Below, one piece after another: positions 25,434 through 33,985 of a stretch of DNA of 64,000 bases. The notes beneath the pieces were generated by a model. The model was not told the DNA's origin and did not search any database. It saw only the letters and a list, made by a program, of their open reading frames with translations. The translations under genes were made by a program, and so were the position numbers. Origin of the DNA: Niabella sp. GTDB taxonomy: Bacteria; Bacteroidota; Bacteroidia; Chitinophagales; Chitinophagaceae. Each line of letters opens with the position of its first letter. Position 1 is the first letter of the stretch. The DNA lies in assembly GCA_017744715.1 (NCBI GenBank), contig JAGIAT010000017.1:1-64000 (forward strand), in the 5' to 3' direction.

Positions 25434-26936
25434 TTAAAGCAGTTGTTCAAAGGCTTTTCCGATATGTTCAATGATGTCAGTGGCAATCATAGCATCCATT
25501 CCGCGGGCCGTAGCGGCAAAATCGCCTGCCAGTCCATGTAAAAAAACACCCATGATGGCGGCATCTTTTGAGGAGTAGCCTTGTGCTATTAAACTGGTCA
25601 GCATTCCTGTAAGTACATCGCCACTGCCACCCTTGGCCATACCTGCATTTCCCGAAATATTAAAAAAGCCCGTACCGTCGGGCAGGGCTACGAGGGTACG
25701 ATGTCCTTTTAATACAATTACAATATTCAATTCCATTGCTTTAGATATGGCTACCTCAATTTTTTTAAAGTCATTTTCCTGTGCTCCAAACAAGCGGGAA
25801 AACTCTTTTGGGTGAGGGGTAAGGATGCTGCCCGGCCGCAGGAGGTTTAAAAGTTCCGGATTTTCAGCAATAATGTTTAGCGCATCGGCATCCAGCACAA
25901 GACGGCCGGTTTCCCGCTCCAGTAACTCCCGTAAGAAGAACCGGGTCTTAATATCGGTTCCGATGCCTGGTCCAACCCCGATGGCTGAAAACGGCTCCGG
26001 CGTATAACCGAGCCGGGTGATAGCGGCGCCGTCTGCATCCGGCAGTACCATGGCCTCGGGTGCGGCGGTCTGCAGGATGGGTACACTTTTTTCCGGTACA
26101 TGTACGCTTACAAGGCCGGTGCCAGATCTCAGGCAGGAACGGGTACTGAGGAGTGCAGCCCCGGTTTTACCGTAACTGCCGGCAATAATAAGGGCATGGC
26201 CGAAATTGCCTTTATGCGCAAATGCGGCGCGTGGCCGGTAAATCCGCTGCACCAGCGACTGGTTGATGATATAGAAGGGCGTACTTACCAGGTCGGGGAA
26301 AGCGGGATGCAGATTGATATCCATCAGGTGTACCAGTCCGAAAAAAGGCTCATTTTCGGCAACCAGGAAGGCCATTTTGAGCACCTGGAAGGTAAGCGTA
26401 TGCCGCGCCCTGATAATGCTTTGGTTTCGGGAAGACCGATCACAGAATAACCCGCTGGGAATGTCGATAGCGATGATGGGGGCCGGGGCATTGTTCAGAT
26501 GGTGAACCAGTTGGGCGGCCAGGCCGGTCAACCCCCGGTTTAGCCCGGTGCCAAAAAGCGCATCCACAATGATGCAGGATTCGGGGAGCACAGGGAAGTC
26601 TTGTTCCGACCGGAGCTGGTAAATGGGAATAGCCGACAAATGATGCAGGATATTGTAATTGGAGATATAGTCTTCAGAACCCTTTGCATCCGATTCGAGG
26701 ATAAAGACCCTGGCCGTTTTTCCGGAGTTATAAAGCAAACGGGCAATGGCCAGGCCGTCGCCGCCGTTGTTTCCCTTTCCGCAAAAAATATAATAAACAT
26801 CCGCCAGCGTATGCTGCAGCAGCCAGCGGGTGCAGGCATTAGCGGCCCGCTCCATCAGTTCCAACGAAACGACGGGCTCGTGTTCCATTGTAAAGGCATC
26901 CCATTGCCGTACCTGTGCTGCATTCAGTAATTTCAT
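25434..26936 (-). CDS. nnr: Bifunctional NAD(P)HX epimerase and ADP-dependent dehydratase
   Basis: This 500-residue repair enzyme restores NADH and NADPH that have been damaged by hydration. The N-terminal ~210 residues are the YjeF_N epimerase (CGKGNNGGDGLAIARLLY and DALFGTGLNRGL). The C-terminal ~270 residues are the ribokinase-like dehydratase (GSYGKTGAALLSTRSCLRSG, LTPHPKEFSRLFG and the anion hole NAGMAKGGSGDVLTGM). Length and domain order are normal for the fused bacterial enzyme. It begins directly downstream of a terminator for the sigma/anti-sigma operon and appears to be monocistronic. Confidence 0.95.
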   Translation of the reverse strand: MKLLNAAQVRQWDAFTMEHEPVVSLELMERAANACTRWLLQHTLADVYYIFCGKGNNGGDGLAIARLLYNSGKTARVFILESDAKGSEDYISNYNILHHLSAIPIYQLRSEQDFPVLPESCIIVDALFGTGLNRGLTGLAAQLVHHLNNAPAPIIAIDIPSGLFCDRSSRNQSIIRARHTLTFQVLKMAFLVAENEPFFGLVHLMDINLHPAFPDLVSTPFYIINQSLVQRIYRPRAAFAHKGNFGHALIIAGSYGKTGAALLSTRSCLRSGTGLVSVHVPEKSVPILQTAAPEAMVLPDADGAAITRLGYTPEPFSAIGVGPGIGTDIKTRFFLRELLERETGRLVLDADALNIIAENPELLNLLRPGSILTPHPKEFSRLFGAQENDFKKIEVAISKAMELNIVIVLKGHRTLVALPDGTGFFNISGNAGMAKGGSGDVLTGMLTSLIAQGYSSKDAAIMGVFLHGLAGDFAATARGMDAMIATDIIEHIGKAFEQLL

Positions 26937-26965
26937 GGCTGGTTCTAAAGATAGGAATCTTTAAA

Positions 26966-26996
26966 ATAAAAATGCGGGGCAAATCAACCCCGCATT
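26966..26996 (-). terminator. Terminator of the sigma/anti-sigma operon
   Basis: AATGCGGGG (26971-26979) pairs perfectly with CCCCGCATT (26988-26996). On the minus strand this is followed by TTTTTATTTT, 27 nt beyond the beta-barrel gene's stop. Confidence 0.88.
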
Positions 26997-27022
26997 CATC
27001 ATTATAACTAAAAAACAAGATC

Positions 27023-28363
27023 CTAAAAATCAAATTTCAGCCGGATTCCCATACCTGTGTAGTTGAGTTTCTGGTCTGAAACGGTTTTCATCGGCACCTT
27101 CAAAAAGGGCTCGATGGCTACGTTGTTCTTTGAAGTGATCCTTTGTTTATACCCCATGGAAAGGTTATAAAACCCTATAAAAGGGGTGCGCTCCTTTTGA
27201 GATGCTTCCGGTGCGGCATTGGAAGTGGCATATTCCATCATCCGCAGATTTTTATCTTCCTGGAGAATGCCTTCATTGTTTTCTACCGAAATCCGCGTGT
27301 TGGTGCTGGTAACATAGGTGTACTGTGTATTGTCCTTTACCACTACCAGGCCCGAAACACCGGCACTGGCATAAAGATTTTTAGAAATATTATAGCTGAT
27401 GTCTACCGGGATGTCGAATCCGCTCACTGCCGCTCTTACCGTTTCCAGCTGTGGCTGAGAAGGGGCAGCATCTGCATTCACCAGACTTCTGGCAGCAAAA
27501 AGCGCGTTGTTCCCCGAATTACTTAATGAAGCATTGGAGGGTGGGGCCGTTACGTCAAAATCCCTGGATGCCGTTAATTTGTTATGAGCAACCCCGGCAC
27601 TGACTTTTATACGATCGTTAACCGCATAGCCCAGTGAAATTCCATAGCCTACATTCACATCCGTTTCTCCAAACATGGGAGAAATGTAAAGGCTGGGAAC
27701 CCATTTTCTCGAACGGTCGCGATCCCGGGAAGGTTCGGGGAACAGCGCCGTCATCGGTGTCGTATTGTTGGGGCGGCTTGTTACTTCGTAAGGCGCGGGC
27801 CTGGCGGGTTGAACGGGATGCTGAGCCGGTGGATTATTGACCGCCGGGGTTTGTTTTACCGGTTCCTGTCCGGCGGGGGGTACCGCAACGGAGGGCGGAT
27901 TGTCCGGAATTGCGGGAGATGCGTTTAACGGGTCATGCTGCGCGATCTGTTCCTGCTCACCTGCAGGATCAAAAGGCGTAACCATACCCGGTTCTTTTTG
28001 GCGGGCTGCATCCTGATTTTCGGATGATGGATCAACGGATGGGGTAACATCCGGCCGGGACGGGCTGGTGCTGTTTTGCGAGCCGGTATCCCTTTTGCCC
28101 GGATGCGGACCCTCTTTTGCAATATTCCCAGGTAAAGGGTTATGACTGGTAATAAAATAGTTGGCGATCAGAAATACACCTACAAGTACCGCCGCCGCAA
28201 CGGCAGCCCTTTTCCATAAAGGAATAACCCGCGCCGGTTTGGCCGGAGCGGCCTGCAGGTGCTGCCGGGAAAACTGCTCCCAGGCACCTGGCCGGTACTC
28301 CTCCTCATGATCCCGGAGCACGCCTTTAATATGTTTTAAAAAATCATCCTGATGGTCTTCCAT
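27023..28363 (-). CDS. Dual-membrane-spanning anti-sigma-like protein with C-terminal beta-barrel
   Basis: This 446-residue protein has an unusual layout. Residues 1-48 are cytoplasmic and include YRPGAWEQFSRQHL, an anti-sigma-like motif. Residues ~51-70 form one transmembrane helix (AAVAAAVLVGVFLIANYF). Residues ~73-210 are very rich in Pro, Gln, Asn and Ala and probably disordered. Residues ~215-446 are a beta-barrel-like domain beginning YISPMFGETDVNVGYGISLG and ending GMGIRLKFDF, the aromatic-terminated last strand of outer-membrane proteins. A protein built like this can bridge the inner membrane, periplasm and outer membrane. Proteins of this design have been described as dual membrane-spanning anti-sigma factors (Dma) in Bacteroides. 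It follows the sigma gene by 9 nt. The sigma partnership is inferred. Confidence 0.82.
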   Translation of the reverse strand: MEDHQDDFLKHIKGVLRDHEEEYRPGAWEQFSRQHLQAAPAKPARVIPLWKRAAVAAAVLVGVFLIANYFITSHNPLPGNIAKEGPHPGKRDTGSQNSTSPSRPDVTPSVDPSSENQDAARQKEPGMVTPFDPAGEQEQIAQHDPLNASPAIPDNPPSVAVPPAGQEPVKQTPAVNNPPAQHPVQPARPAPYEVTSRPNNTTPMTALFPEPSRDRDRSRKWVPSLYISPMFGETDVNVGYGISLGYAVNDRIKVSAGVAHNKLTASRDFDVTAPPSNASLSNSGNNALFAARSLVNADAAPSQPQLETVRAAVSGFDIPVDISYNISKNLYASAGVSGLVVVKDNTQYTYVTSTNTRISVENNEGILQEDKNLRMMEYATSNAAPEASQKERTPFIGFYNLSMGYKQRITSKNNVAIEPFLKVPMKTVSDQKLNYTGMGIRLKFDF

Positions 28364-28372
28364 GACTTTTTA

Positions 28373-28933
28373 TTAAAAATGTTTTATATAAAGCGCCTTT
28401 AATTTATTTTTTGCCCTCGAAAGGTATACCCGGCAAACATTTTCTGAAATCTGCAGTAAACGGGCTATTTCTTCGTGGCTAAATCCTTCGATCTCGTATA
28501 AATTAAAAACGGTTTTTTGAATTTCAGGTAATTGATTCAGCAAGGACATAATGTCTTTGACCTCGCTGGCATGCACCCCGGAGGGCTGTTGCTCCGGAAA
28601 ATGGTTTTCGGACGGCTCCTCCTGTAAAAAATTCATTTTCTTCTTTCTCAAAAAATCGATTGCGGTTCTGGATGCGATCTTGGCCACCCAGCCTTTAAAC
28701 GATTGTTCGATATCCGACGAAAACCCTGGTGCTTTAAATGTATTGAGGTTGTTAAAAATCTTTACAAAAGAGTCGTTTACAAGCTCTTCCATTACATGGT
28801 AATCATTTACATAACGCCTCACCACGCCTTTTATAAAGCCATAATAGCCTTTATAAAGCGCTTCTTTATGCGGTACTGAGTCCTGCTCACATTTTTTCAG
28901 CACCAGTTCCAGTTCGGCGTCCTGTATTCCCAA
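28373..28933 (-). CDS. ECF-type RNA polymerase sigma factor
   Basis: This 186-residue sigma factor has region 2 at about 20-95 (NDYHVMEELVNDSFVKIFNN and FKGWVAKIASRTAIDFLRKK) and region 4 at about 125-180 (LPEIQKTVFNLYEIEGFSHE, then EIARLLQISENVCRVYLSRA). It starts the operon with the beta-barrel anti-sigma-like gene 9 nt downstream, so its cognate regulator is most likely that protein. Target promoters cannot be named. No clear -7/-33 element was identified upstream. Confidence 0.92.
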   Translation of the reverse strand: MGIQDAELELVLKKCEQDSVPHKEALYKGYYGFIKGVVRRYVNDYHVMEELVNDSFVKIFNNLNTFKAPGFSSDIEQSFKGWVAKIASRTAIDFLRKKKMNFLQEEPSENHFPEQQPSGVHASEVKDIMSLLNQLPEIQKTVFNLYEIEGFSHEEIARLLQISENVCRVYLSRAKNKLKALYIKHF

Positions 28934-28972
28934 TTCCCTGTTTATGTTTTACACTCTTCTTTTAAATATAGC

Positions 28973-29015
28973 AAAAATCAGTCAGCCTTTTTTAACAACG
29001 GCGGACTGATTTTTT
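28973..29015 (-). terminator. Terminator of the DUF4397 lipoprotein gene
   Basis: The inverted repeat AAAAATCAGTC-A-GCC / GGC-G-GACTGATTTTT has one A-G mismatch and a loop of about 12 nt. On the minus strand it lies 21 nt beyond the lipoprotein stop. The stem is flanked by A/T runs on both sides, so it can serve either strand. Confidence 0.75.
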
Positions 29016-29035
29016 ATGGAAATATATGGGATATA

Positions 29036-29752
29036 CTAGTAATAATGCGCCATTAACTCTACGATAAGCTTCCCGTTGGTAGTGTTCATTGACTTAAATC
29101 CTGTTGTCCAGATAGTATATTGATTTCCATTAAATAAATTCTTTACATCCGAAGTTGCCAGTACCGTGTTCGTGCCAGCGGCCCTTGCCTCAAATTTGAT
29201 ATCCCTGTCGGATTTGAAGCTAACAAAGGTACTTACATTTTTATATCCGATGTTTTGGGCAACGGGCTTTGTGTTTCCCTGTATATAAAGGTCAATCGAT
29301 CCGGCATCCGGGCTCATATTGGCAAAACGCAGTAAAACAGAATCACCCTTGGGTTCCATTACGCTATCGCGCACCAGCACCGCATCCATTTTACTTAGGG
29401 TATCTACAATAAATACAGAATAGCGTTTGCGGGGCTCAAAGGTCATGTTCTTCGAAATCAGGGCCTTGGAATCTCCCCGGTTAAACACGTAAAGTTTGCG
29501 GTCGCCGGAGTACACACGGGTGTAATTTGTCCGGTACGTATAATTAAACTCGTTCAGCAACCAGCGCTGGGTGCCATCAAACTGGATATCCAGCGGCATA
29601 CCCAGCGGGGCGCCATTGATAATGCTTACCGCTGCTGCATTTTGAAATTCAGGGCTGTCGTAGTAGCTATCCTTGTGCTTTAAGCAGGAACCGAGCAATA
29701 CAACGGATAGTAATAAAAGACCAGCCAGCGAAACTTTTTTCATCATTTTCAT
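29036..29752 (-). CDS. DUF4397 domain lipoprotein
   Basis: This 238-residue protein has a lipoprotein signal with lipobox LLGSC and acylated C23. It contains one beta-rich DUF4397 domain, centred on the signature RFANMSPDAGSIDLYIQGNT at about 143-162, with the usual closing strand region before the C-terminus. The N-terminal part (residues 40-135) has a similar strand pattern and may be a second, diverged copy. The function of DUF4397 is unknown; it is common in Bacteroidota surface proteins. It appears to be a stand-alone gene. Confidence 0.82.
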   Translation of the reverse strand: MKMMKKVSLAGLLLLSVVLLGSCLKHKDSYYDSPEFQNAAAVSIINGAPLGMPLDIQFDGTQRWLLNEFNYTYRTNYTRVYSGDRKLYVFNRGDSKALISKNMTFEPRKRYSVFIVDTLSKMDAVLVRDSVMEPKGDSVLLRFANMSPDAGSIDLYIQGNTKPVAQNIGYKNVSTFVSFKSDRDIKFEARAAGTNTVLATSDVKNLFNGNQYTIWTTGFKSMNTTNGKLIVELMAHYY

Positions 29753-29920
29753 ATTTTGAGGAATACAAATATTGTTCTGTTAGAGGTAACGCAATAATGG
29801 AAAAAAACGCAACATCAAAACAGGAAAAAACTGCTCAGTGAGGGGAAATAGCCCTGAAAAAGGGCAATACTTGTTCCGGATCAAGTATTAAAATCCGGCA
29901 GGGCTTCTGCAAGGAGCCGG

Positions 29921-31552
29921 TTACCAGAATACCGTATATAAAGCGGCAAGAATGCCACAAATAAGTACCGAGCCCATGAGGAACCCTGGTGAAACCCGGA
30001 AAAGCTGTTTATCCAGTTCAATGGATGGCCCGGCCGTGTTTTTTCGTGTAGTGGCGAGGCTGATGGCCACCATAAGCAATACCACACAGAAAAAGGTAAT
30101 GGTCATCCGGTCGAGAAAAGGGTAATCGGGAAACGCGCCCCGGGTCCAAACCGGAAGGAATTTGAGCACGGTAGAAACCGGAATGGTGAGTACCGCCCCG
30201 GCCAGGGCAGCGCCGGCAGTGGTGCGTTTCCAGAACATGCCCAGCAAAAATATAGCTAATACCCCGGGAGAGAAAAATCCAACATATTCCTGGATGAACT
30301 GGTAGGCCTGGTCAAGCGATTTCAGGGCTGGTGTTACCAGGGCGGCCAGTAGCATTGCTATGATAACGGCCCAGCGGCCTACACGTACAAGTTTTCGCTC
30401 GGAGGCTTCCTTATTAAAGAATTTTTTATAGATATCCAGCGAAAAAATAGTGGAAATGCTGTTGGCTTTTCCGGCCAGGGATGCCACAATGGCCGCTGTA
30501 AGGGCCGCAAATGCCACACCTTTTAACCCCTCCGGCAAAAGGTTCATGAGAGTGGGGTAGGCATGGTCTGGTTTTACAGCGCCTGTTGCATCCGCCATTT
30601 CAGACTGGAACATTCCATTTTTGTACAATACAAACATGGTAATGCCGGGTAATACCGCAATAACCGGTATAAGCAGTTTCAGGAAGGCTGCAAATAGAAT
30701 CCCCTTCCGCGCCGTTTTGAGATCGGCACCCAATGCCCGTTGTACAATGTACTGGTTGCAGCCCCAATAGGCCAGGTTGTTGATCAGCATCCCGCCAATA
30801 AGTACCGACATCCCCGGCAATTCATAATAATGCGGATCGTCCTTTTTAAAGATCATGTGAAAATGGGCGGGAGCTTCTTTACGTAAAATGCCCAGTGCCT
30901 TCCAGATGCTGCCATCAAAACCAAACCGGTCGGCCAGCAGGGAAAGTGCCAGGTAAGTGGTAATGAGTCCCCCAACGATCAGCACAACTACCTGCACCAC
31001 GTCTGTATAGCCGATCACTTTCATGCCGCCCAGGGTTACCAGTACGGAAAATATACTCAACCCAATGATGGCTGCTTCAAAACTCAGGTTACTGATAGAG
31101 GAAATGGCCAGGGCGCCCAGGTAAATGATGGAGGTAAGATTTACAAAAACGTATACCAGCAACCAGAAGATGGCCATGATGGTACTTACTTTATCGTTGT
31201 AGCGTACCGAAAGAAACTGCGGCATGGTGAAGATCTTATTCTTCAAGTATACCGGTATGATGAAAATGGCTACAATGATCAGGGTGGCCGCGGCCATCCA
31301 TTCGTAAGACGAGATGGCCAGCCCCAGCGCGAAGCCGGAGCCGCTCATGCCGATAAAATGTTCAGCCGATATATTCGATGCAATCAGCGATGCACCGATG
31401 GCCCACCAGGTTAGTGATCCTTCGGCAAGAAAAAAGTCTTTTGAACTGGTAGTGGCTGATTTTTTACGCCGGTATACATAATAACCATAAGCAGATACGG
31501 CTACAAAATAGATCAGGAACACAAAATAATCCAGTGGTTGTAATTGATGCAT
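29921..31552 (-). CDS. Sodium/solute symporter (SSS family, SGLT-like)
   Basis: This 543-residue transporter has about 14 hydrophobic helices. The conserved early motif is FFLAEGSLTWWAIGASLIAS, followed by NISAEHFIGMSGSGFALGLA. The GYTDVVQVVVLIVGGL helix and the LAGKANSISTIFSLDIYKKF segment (Na+-site helix) match SGLT-type sugar transporters. It lies 200 nt downstream of myo-inositol oxygenase on the same strand, so inositol uptake is a reasonable guess, but the substrate could equally be glucose, galactose or a sugar acid. Confidence 0.9.
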   Translation of the reverse strand: MHQLQPLDYFVFLIYFVAVSAYGYYVYRRKKSATTSSKDFFLAEGSLTWWAIGASLIASNISAEHFIGMSGSGFALGLAISSYEWMAAATLIIVAIFIIPVYLKNKIFTMPQFLSVRYNDKVSTIMAIFWLLVYVFVNLTSIIYLGALAISSISNLSFEAAIIGLSIFSVLVTLGGMKVIGYTDVVQVVVLIVGGLITTYLALSLLADRFGFDGSIWKALGILRKEAPAHFHMIFKKDDPHYYELPGMSVLIGGMLINNLAYWGCNQYIVQRALGADLKTARKGILFAAFLKLLIPVIAVLPGITMFVLYKNGMFQSEMADATGAVKPDHAYPTLMNLLPEGLKGVAFAALTAAIVASLAGKANSISTIFSLDIYKKFFNKEASERKLVRVGRWAVIIAMLLAALVTPALKSLDQAYQFIQEYVGFFSPGVLAIFLLGMFWKRTTAGAALAGAVLTIPVSTVLKFLPVWTRGAFPDYPFLDRMTITFFCVVLLMVAISLATTRKNTAGPSIELDKQLFRVSPGFLMGSVLICGILAALYTVFW

Positions 31553-31752
31553 CAGCGATCGTTTGGCGTAACGGAATTGGAAAAAGCTTTTTAAAACAAC
31601 AGTAAAATACCAGTAGTGATCCTGTCACAGGCAGGGTTTACCAGTGTTCGGCGACCAGGAGCGTTTCATGATGGCTGTTGGAAGTAGTTTACATCCCCGG
31701 AAGAAAAAGGCAGATCCGCCGGCTTCCGGAACCAGCGGATCCGGATCATCCG

Positions 31753-32628
31753 TCAGAATTTTAATGTAGAAGGAAGATAGCTCTTTACCAGGTTTTCATA
31801 ATAAGGCTGTAATTTTTTCCAATCCGGCGGTTCCGGATTTTTCGAATACAGATCATAAGGGTTGAACATTTTTACCCATTTCAGCATTTTCTTATCATGA
31901 TCATCGGTTAAATATTCGTAGGCGCCTTCCCGGTGCCAGGCATAAAAAGAATGATAGCGCAGCATGTACAGCCCTTCCTCCGGCAAATGATCCTTCATAA
32001 TCTGGTAAATGTATTCATCATGTCCCCAGGACATGGTTACATTGCGTAATCCGCATCCGGCTTCATACACGCCCAGCTTGGTGCTGTACCGGGGATTATC
32101 ATAATCAGGATTTTCTTTAAAGAATTCGGGATAAACAATTTTATCCGAATAGGCGCATCCCACCGGGAAGGTGTCGCCTACAACGGCCCACTGCGGCTCG
32201 CCAAAAAGGCAAAGCACTTTACCCATATCGTGCATGAGCCCGGTTAGTACCATCCAATCCGGGTGCCCGTCTCTGCGGATGGCTTCTGAAGTTTGCAACA
32301 GGTGCTGAAACTGGTCCAGGTCGGTATCGGGGTCGGAGTCGTCCACCAGCTCGTTTAAAAAGTCAAATGCATCCCAAACCGTCATTTCCTTCCGGTTGAA
32401 TTTGAGGAAATCGGCCCTTTTTTTCATCACGAAATCGTGGGTCTGAAAGGTATGGTTTAAACGGTAAAATTCTTTTACAGTTTCCCGTTGAGGATCTTCA
32501 TAATTGCGGTATTCTTCGGTGCCCTTTGATGTGGCAATGGTTTCAGGATCGGGGTATCGGCGCAGCAGATCATCTTCCCATTCGTCAAGACTGGCCAGAG
32601 GGGTATTTTTCGCGTTTGTTGTACTCAT
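31753..32628 (-). CDS. Inositol oxygenase
   Basis: This di-iron enzyme oxidatively cleaves myo-inositol to D-glucuronate using O2. All six expected iron ligands are present by comparison with the mammalian enzyme: H109 in FQHLLQTSEAI, H133 and D134 in GLMHDMGKVL, H203 in SWGHDEYIY, H226 in RYHSFYAWH and D259 in FNPYDLYSKNPE. The segment LFGEPQWAVVGDTFPVGC is almost identical to the animal one. Length (291) equals the family's ~285. It has no signal peptide and is cytoplasmic. The downstream symporter may feed it. Glucuronate catabolic genes are not seen in this window. Similarity to eukaryotic MIOX is strong, although bacterial homologues are known. Confidence 0.95.
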   Translation of the reverse strand: MSTTNAKNTPLASLDEWEDDLLRRYPDPETIATSKGTEEYRNYEDPQRETVKEFYRLNHTFQTHDFVMKKRADFLKFNRKEMTVWDAFDFLNELVDDSDPDTDLDQFQHLLQTSEAIRRDGHPDWMVLTGLMHDMGKVLCLFGEPQWAVVGDTFPVGCAYSDKIVYPEFFKENPDYDNPRYSTKLGVYEAGCGLRNVTMSWGHDEYIYQIMKDHLPEEGLYMLRYHSFYAWHREGAYEYLTDDHDKKMLKWVKMFNPYDLYSKNPEPPDWKKLQPYYENLVKSYLPSTLKF

Positions 32629-32660
32629 GATGGCGGTTTAAAAATTATAAAATTCAAATC

Positions 32661-32677
32661 GTTTAGTCCTTCTAAAC
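32661..32677. promoter_or_regulatory. 17-bp palindrome upstream of the inositol oxygenase gene
   Basis: GTTTAG-TCCTT-CTAAAC is a perfect 6-bp inverted repeat with a 5-nt spacer, 33 nt upstream of the oxygenase ATG and about 170 nt upstream of the divergent Rpn gene. Its position suits a dimeric repressor operator. No regulator gene is adjacent, so this is tentative. Confidence 0.4.
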
Positions 32678-32846
32678 TAATCATTTTATTTTAAACAGTG
32701 AATGAAATTTGAGATTTTGCCAGGAACACGCGCAATTTTAACAGAATGAACAGCCTGCTCCTGCTACAGCCATCCGGATGTGGGTTCATGCCCTGAAGTT
32801 CATATTTTAAAATAAATATATGTTTTATAAATCCGTATCTTTAGGT

Positions 32847-33761
32847 ATGGCTACTATGAAAAACCTGTCGATGGCCCCGATAGGCCGGTATATCGACCCG
32901 CTAACTGATTTTGGATTTAAACGGATCTTTGGCTCGGAACCTCATAAGGACCTGCTGATCGCATTTTTAAACGCGTTATTTAACGGCCGTAAAGTGATCC
33001 GCGACCTGGTGTATAACCCACAGGAGAGCGACGGCCCGGCAAAGCATTATCGTAAAACCATTTTTGATCTTACCTGCAAGGGCATGGAAGGCGAGACCTT
33101 TATTATTGAAATGCAGCGGGCGGATCAGCGTTTTTTTACAGACCGGGCCATTTTTTATGCGGCCAGCAAATTATATGCGCAGGGGCCAAAGGGTAACAAG
33201 CATTGGAGCTTTGAACTAAAAGAAGTGTATTTTATTGGTCTGATCGATTTTAAGGTTAATCATACCCGCCCCGAAAAATACCTGCACTATGCGCGACTGG
33301 TTGATGAGGAAACGGGTGAAGCTTTTTATAAGAAGCTGGAATTTATATTTTTAGAGTTACCCAATTTTAACCTGGAAGAAGAAACGCTGAAAACCGACCT
33401 GGAGTACTGGATGTATGCATTAAAGAATATGGCTAAATTGGAGAAAATTCCGGTAACTTTATGTCAGAAAACATTTCAGCAGCTGTTTAAAATAGCTGAA
33501 GTTGCTAATTTAAAAAAGGAGGAGTATATGTTATATCAAAAAGCTGTTTTGGATAAATGGACGGAGTATTCCGTATTAAAAACGGCGGAAGAAAAAGGTT
33601 TGGAAATGGGTCTGGAGAAAGGCGCCGAACAGAAGAGCTATGAGGTTGTGTACAATCTATTATCCGCCACCGATTTCGACATAGCCAAAATTGCAGCACT
33701 TGCTGGCGTTACTGAGCCTTTTGTAAAAAAGATAAAAGCATCATTGAAAGAGAAAAAATAA
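32847..33761 (+). CDS. Rpn family recombination-promoting nuclease (PD-(D/E)XK)
   Basis: This protein of about 305 residues belongs to the PDDEXK_2/Rpn group often annotated as putative transposase. The N-terminal signature is YIDPLTDFGFKRIFGSEPHK. Catalytic-type residues sit in KTIFDLTCKG (Asp) and FIIEMQRADQ (E-x-Q), followed by FFTDRAIFYAASKLYAQG. The C-terminus has the repeated KGLEMGLEKGAEQ-type coil typical of the family. Several starts are possible: 32820, 32847 or 32856. The sequence TATCTTTA at about 32836 looks like a -7 element and would favour the later ones. Rpn proteins are DNA endonucleases that vary quickly and may act in phage defence. No terminal inverted repeats flank it, so it is a stand-alone gene rather than an IS. 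Confidence 0.88.
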   Translation: MATMKNLSMAPIGRYIDPLTDFGFKRIFGSEPHKDLLIAFLNALFNGRKVIRDLVYNPQESDGPAKHYRKTIFDLTCKGMEGETFIIEMQRADQRFFTDRAIFYAASKLYAQGPKGNKHWSFELKEVYFIGLIDFKVNHTRPEKYLHYARLVDEETGEAFYKKLEFIFLELPNFNLEEETLKTDLEYWMYALKNMAKLEKIPVTLCQKTFQQLFKIAEVANLKKEEYMLYQKAVLDKWTEYSVLKTAEEKGLEMGLEKGAEQKSYEVVYNLLSATDFDIAKIAALAGVTEPFVKKIKASLKEKK

Positions 33762-33786
33762 ATTCAGCGGACACAGGATATTAACC

Positions 33787-33810
33787 GCTCCGTTATGGAA
33801 CGGCTTTTTT
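33787..33810 (+). terminator. Terminator of the Rpn nuclease gene
   Basis: CCGTT (33790-33794) and AACGG (33799-33803) form a short stem, followed by CTTTTTTATT. It is a modest stem with a good U-tract, about 28 nt after the stop. Confidence 0.65.
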
Positions 33811-33951
33811 ATTGAGCGGAACCCATGGATCACGATCCTTTTCCTGCAATCGTCTGACCGGCTCAATCCATTTTTTTTGGAGTATACTAACGACTGGTAG
33901 TTTTTTAATAGGCACCCAACCGAAATTCCCCGGAGTTTCCTCTAAAAGATG

Positions 33952-33959
33952 TACCTTTG
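33952..33959 (+). promoter_or_regulatory. -7 element for lepA
   Basis: TACCTTTG followed by CAGCCC is an exact TAnnTTTG and is the same string found upstream of tyrS. It lies 26 nt before the chosen lepA ATG; a TTTC about 14 nt upstream is a poor -33. Its position argues that the longer upstream frame (33812) is not translated. Confidence 0.65.
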
Positions 33960-33985
33960 CAGCCCTTGAAAACGAGGGTATCAGC

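Noticed and set aside
29870-29893. AATACTTG/CAAGTATT hairpin after the symporter gene as its terminator
   Set aside because: There is no U-tract directly after the stem on the minus strand; a second small hairpin follows instead, so I do not call it.
32847-33761. Rpn gene as an insertion sequence transposase
   Set aside because: No terminal inverted repeats or target duplications are visible, and the protein is a PD-(D/E)XK nuclease without a DDE or HUH transposase domain.
33812-33985. 58-residue N-terminal extension of LepA
   Set aside because: It contains the probable promoter -7 element at 33952, and the canonical LepA N-terminus begins at 33986.
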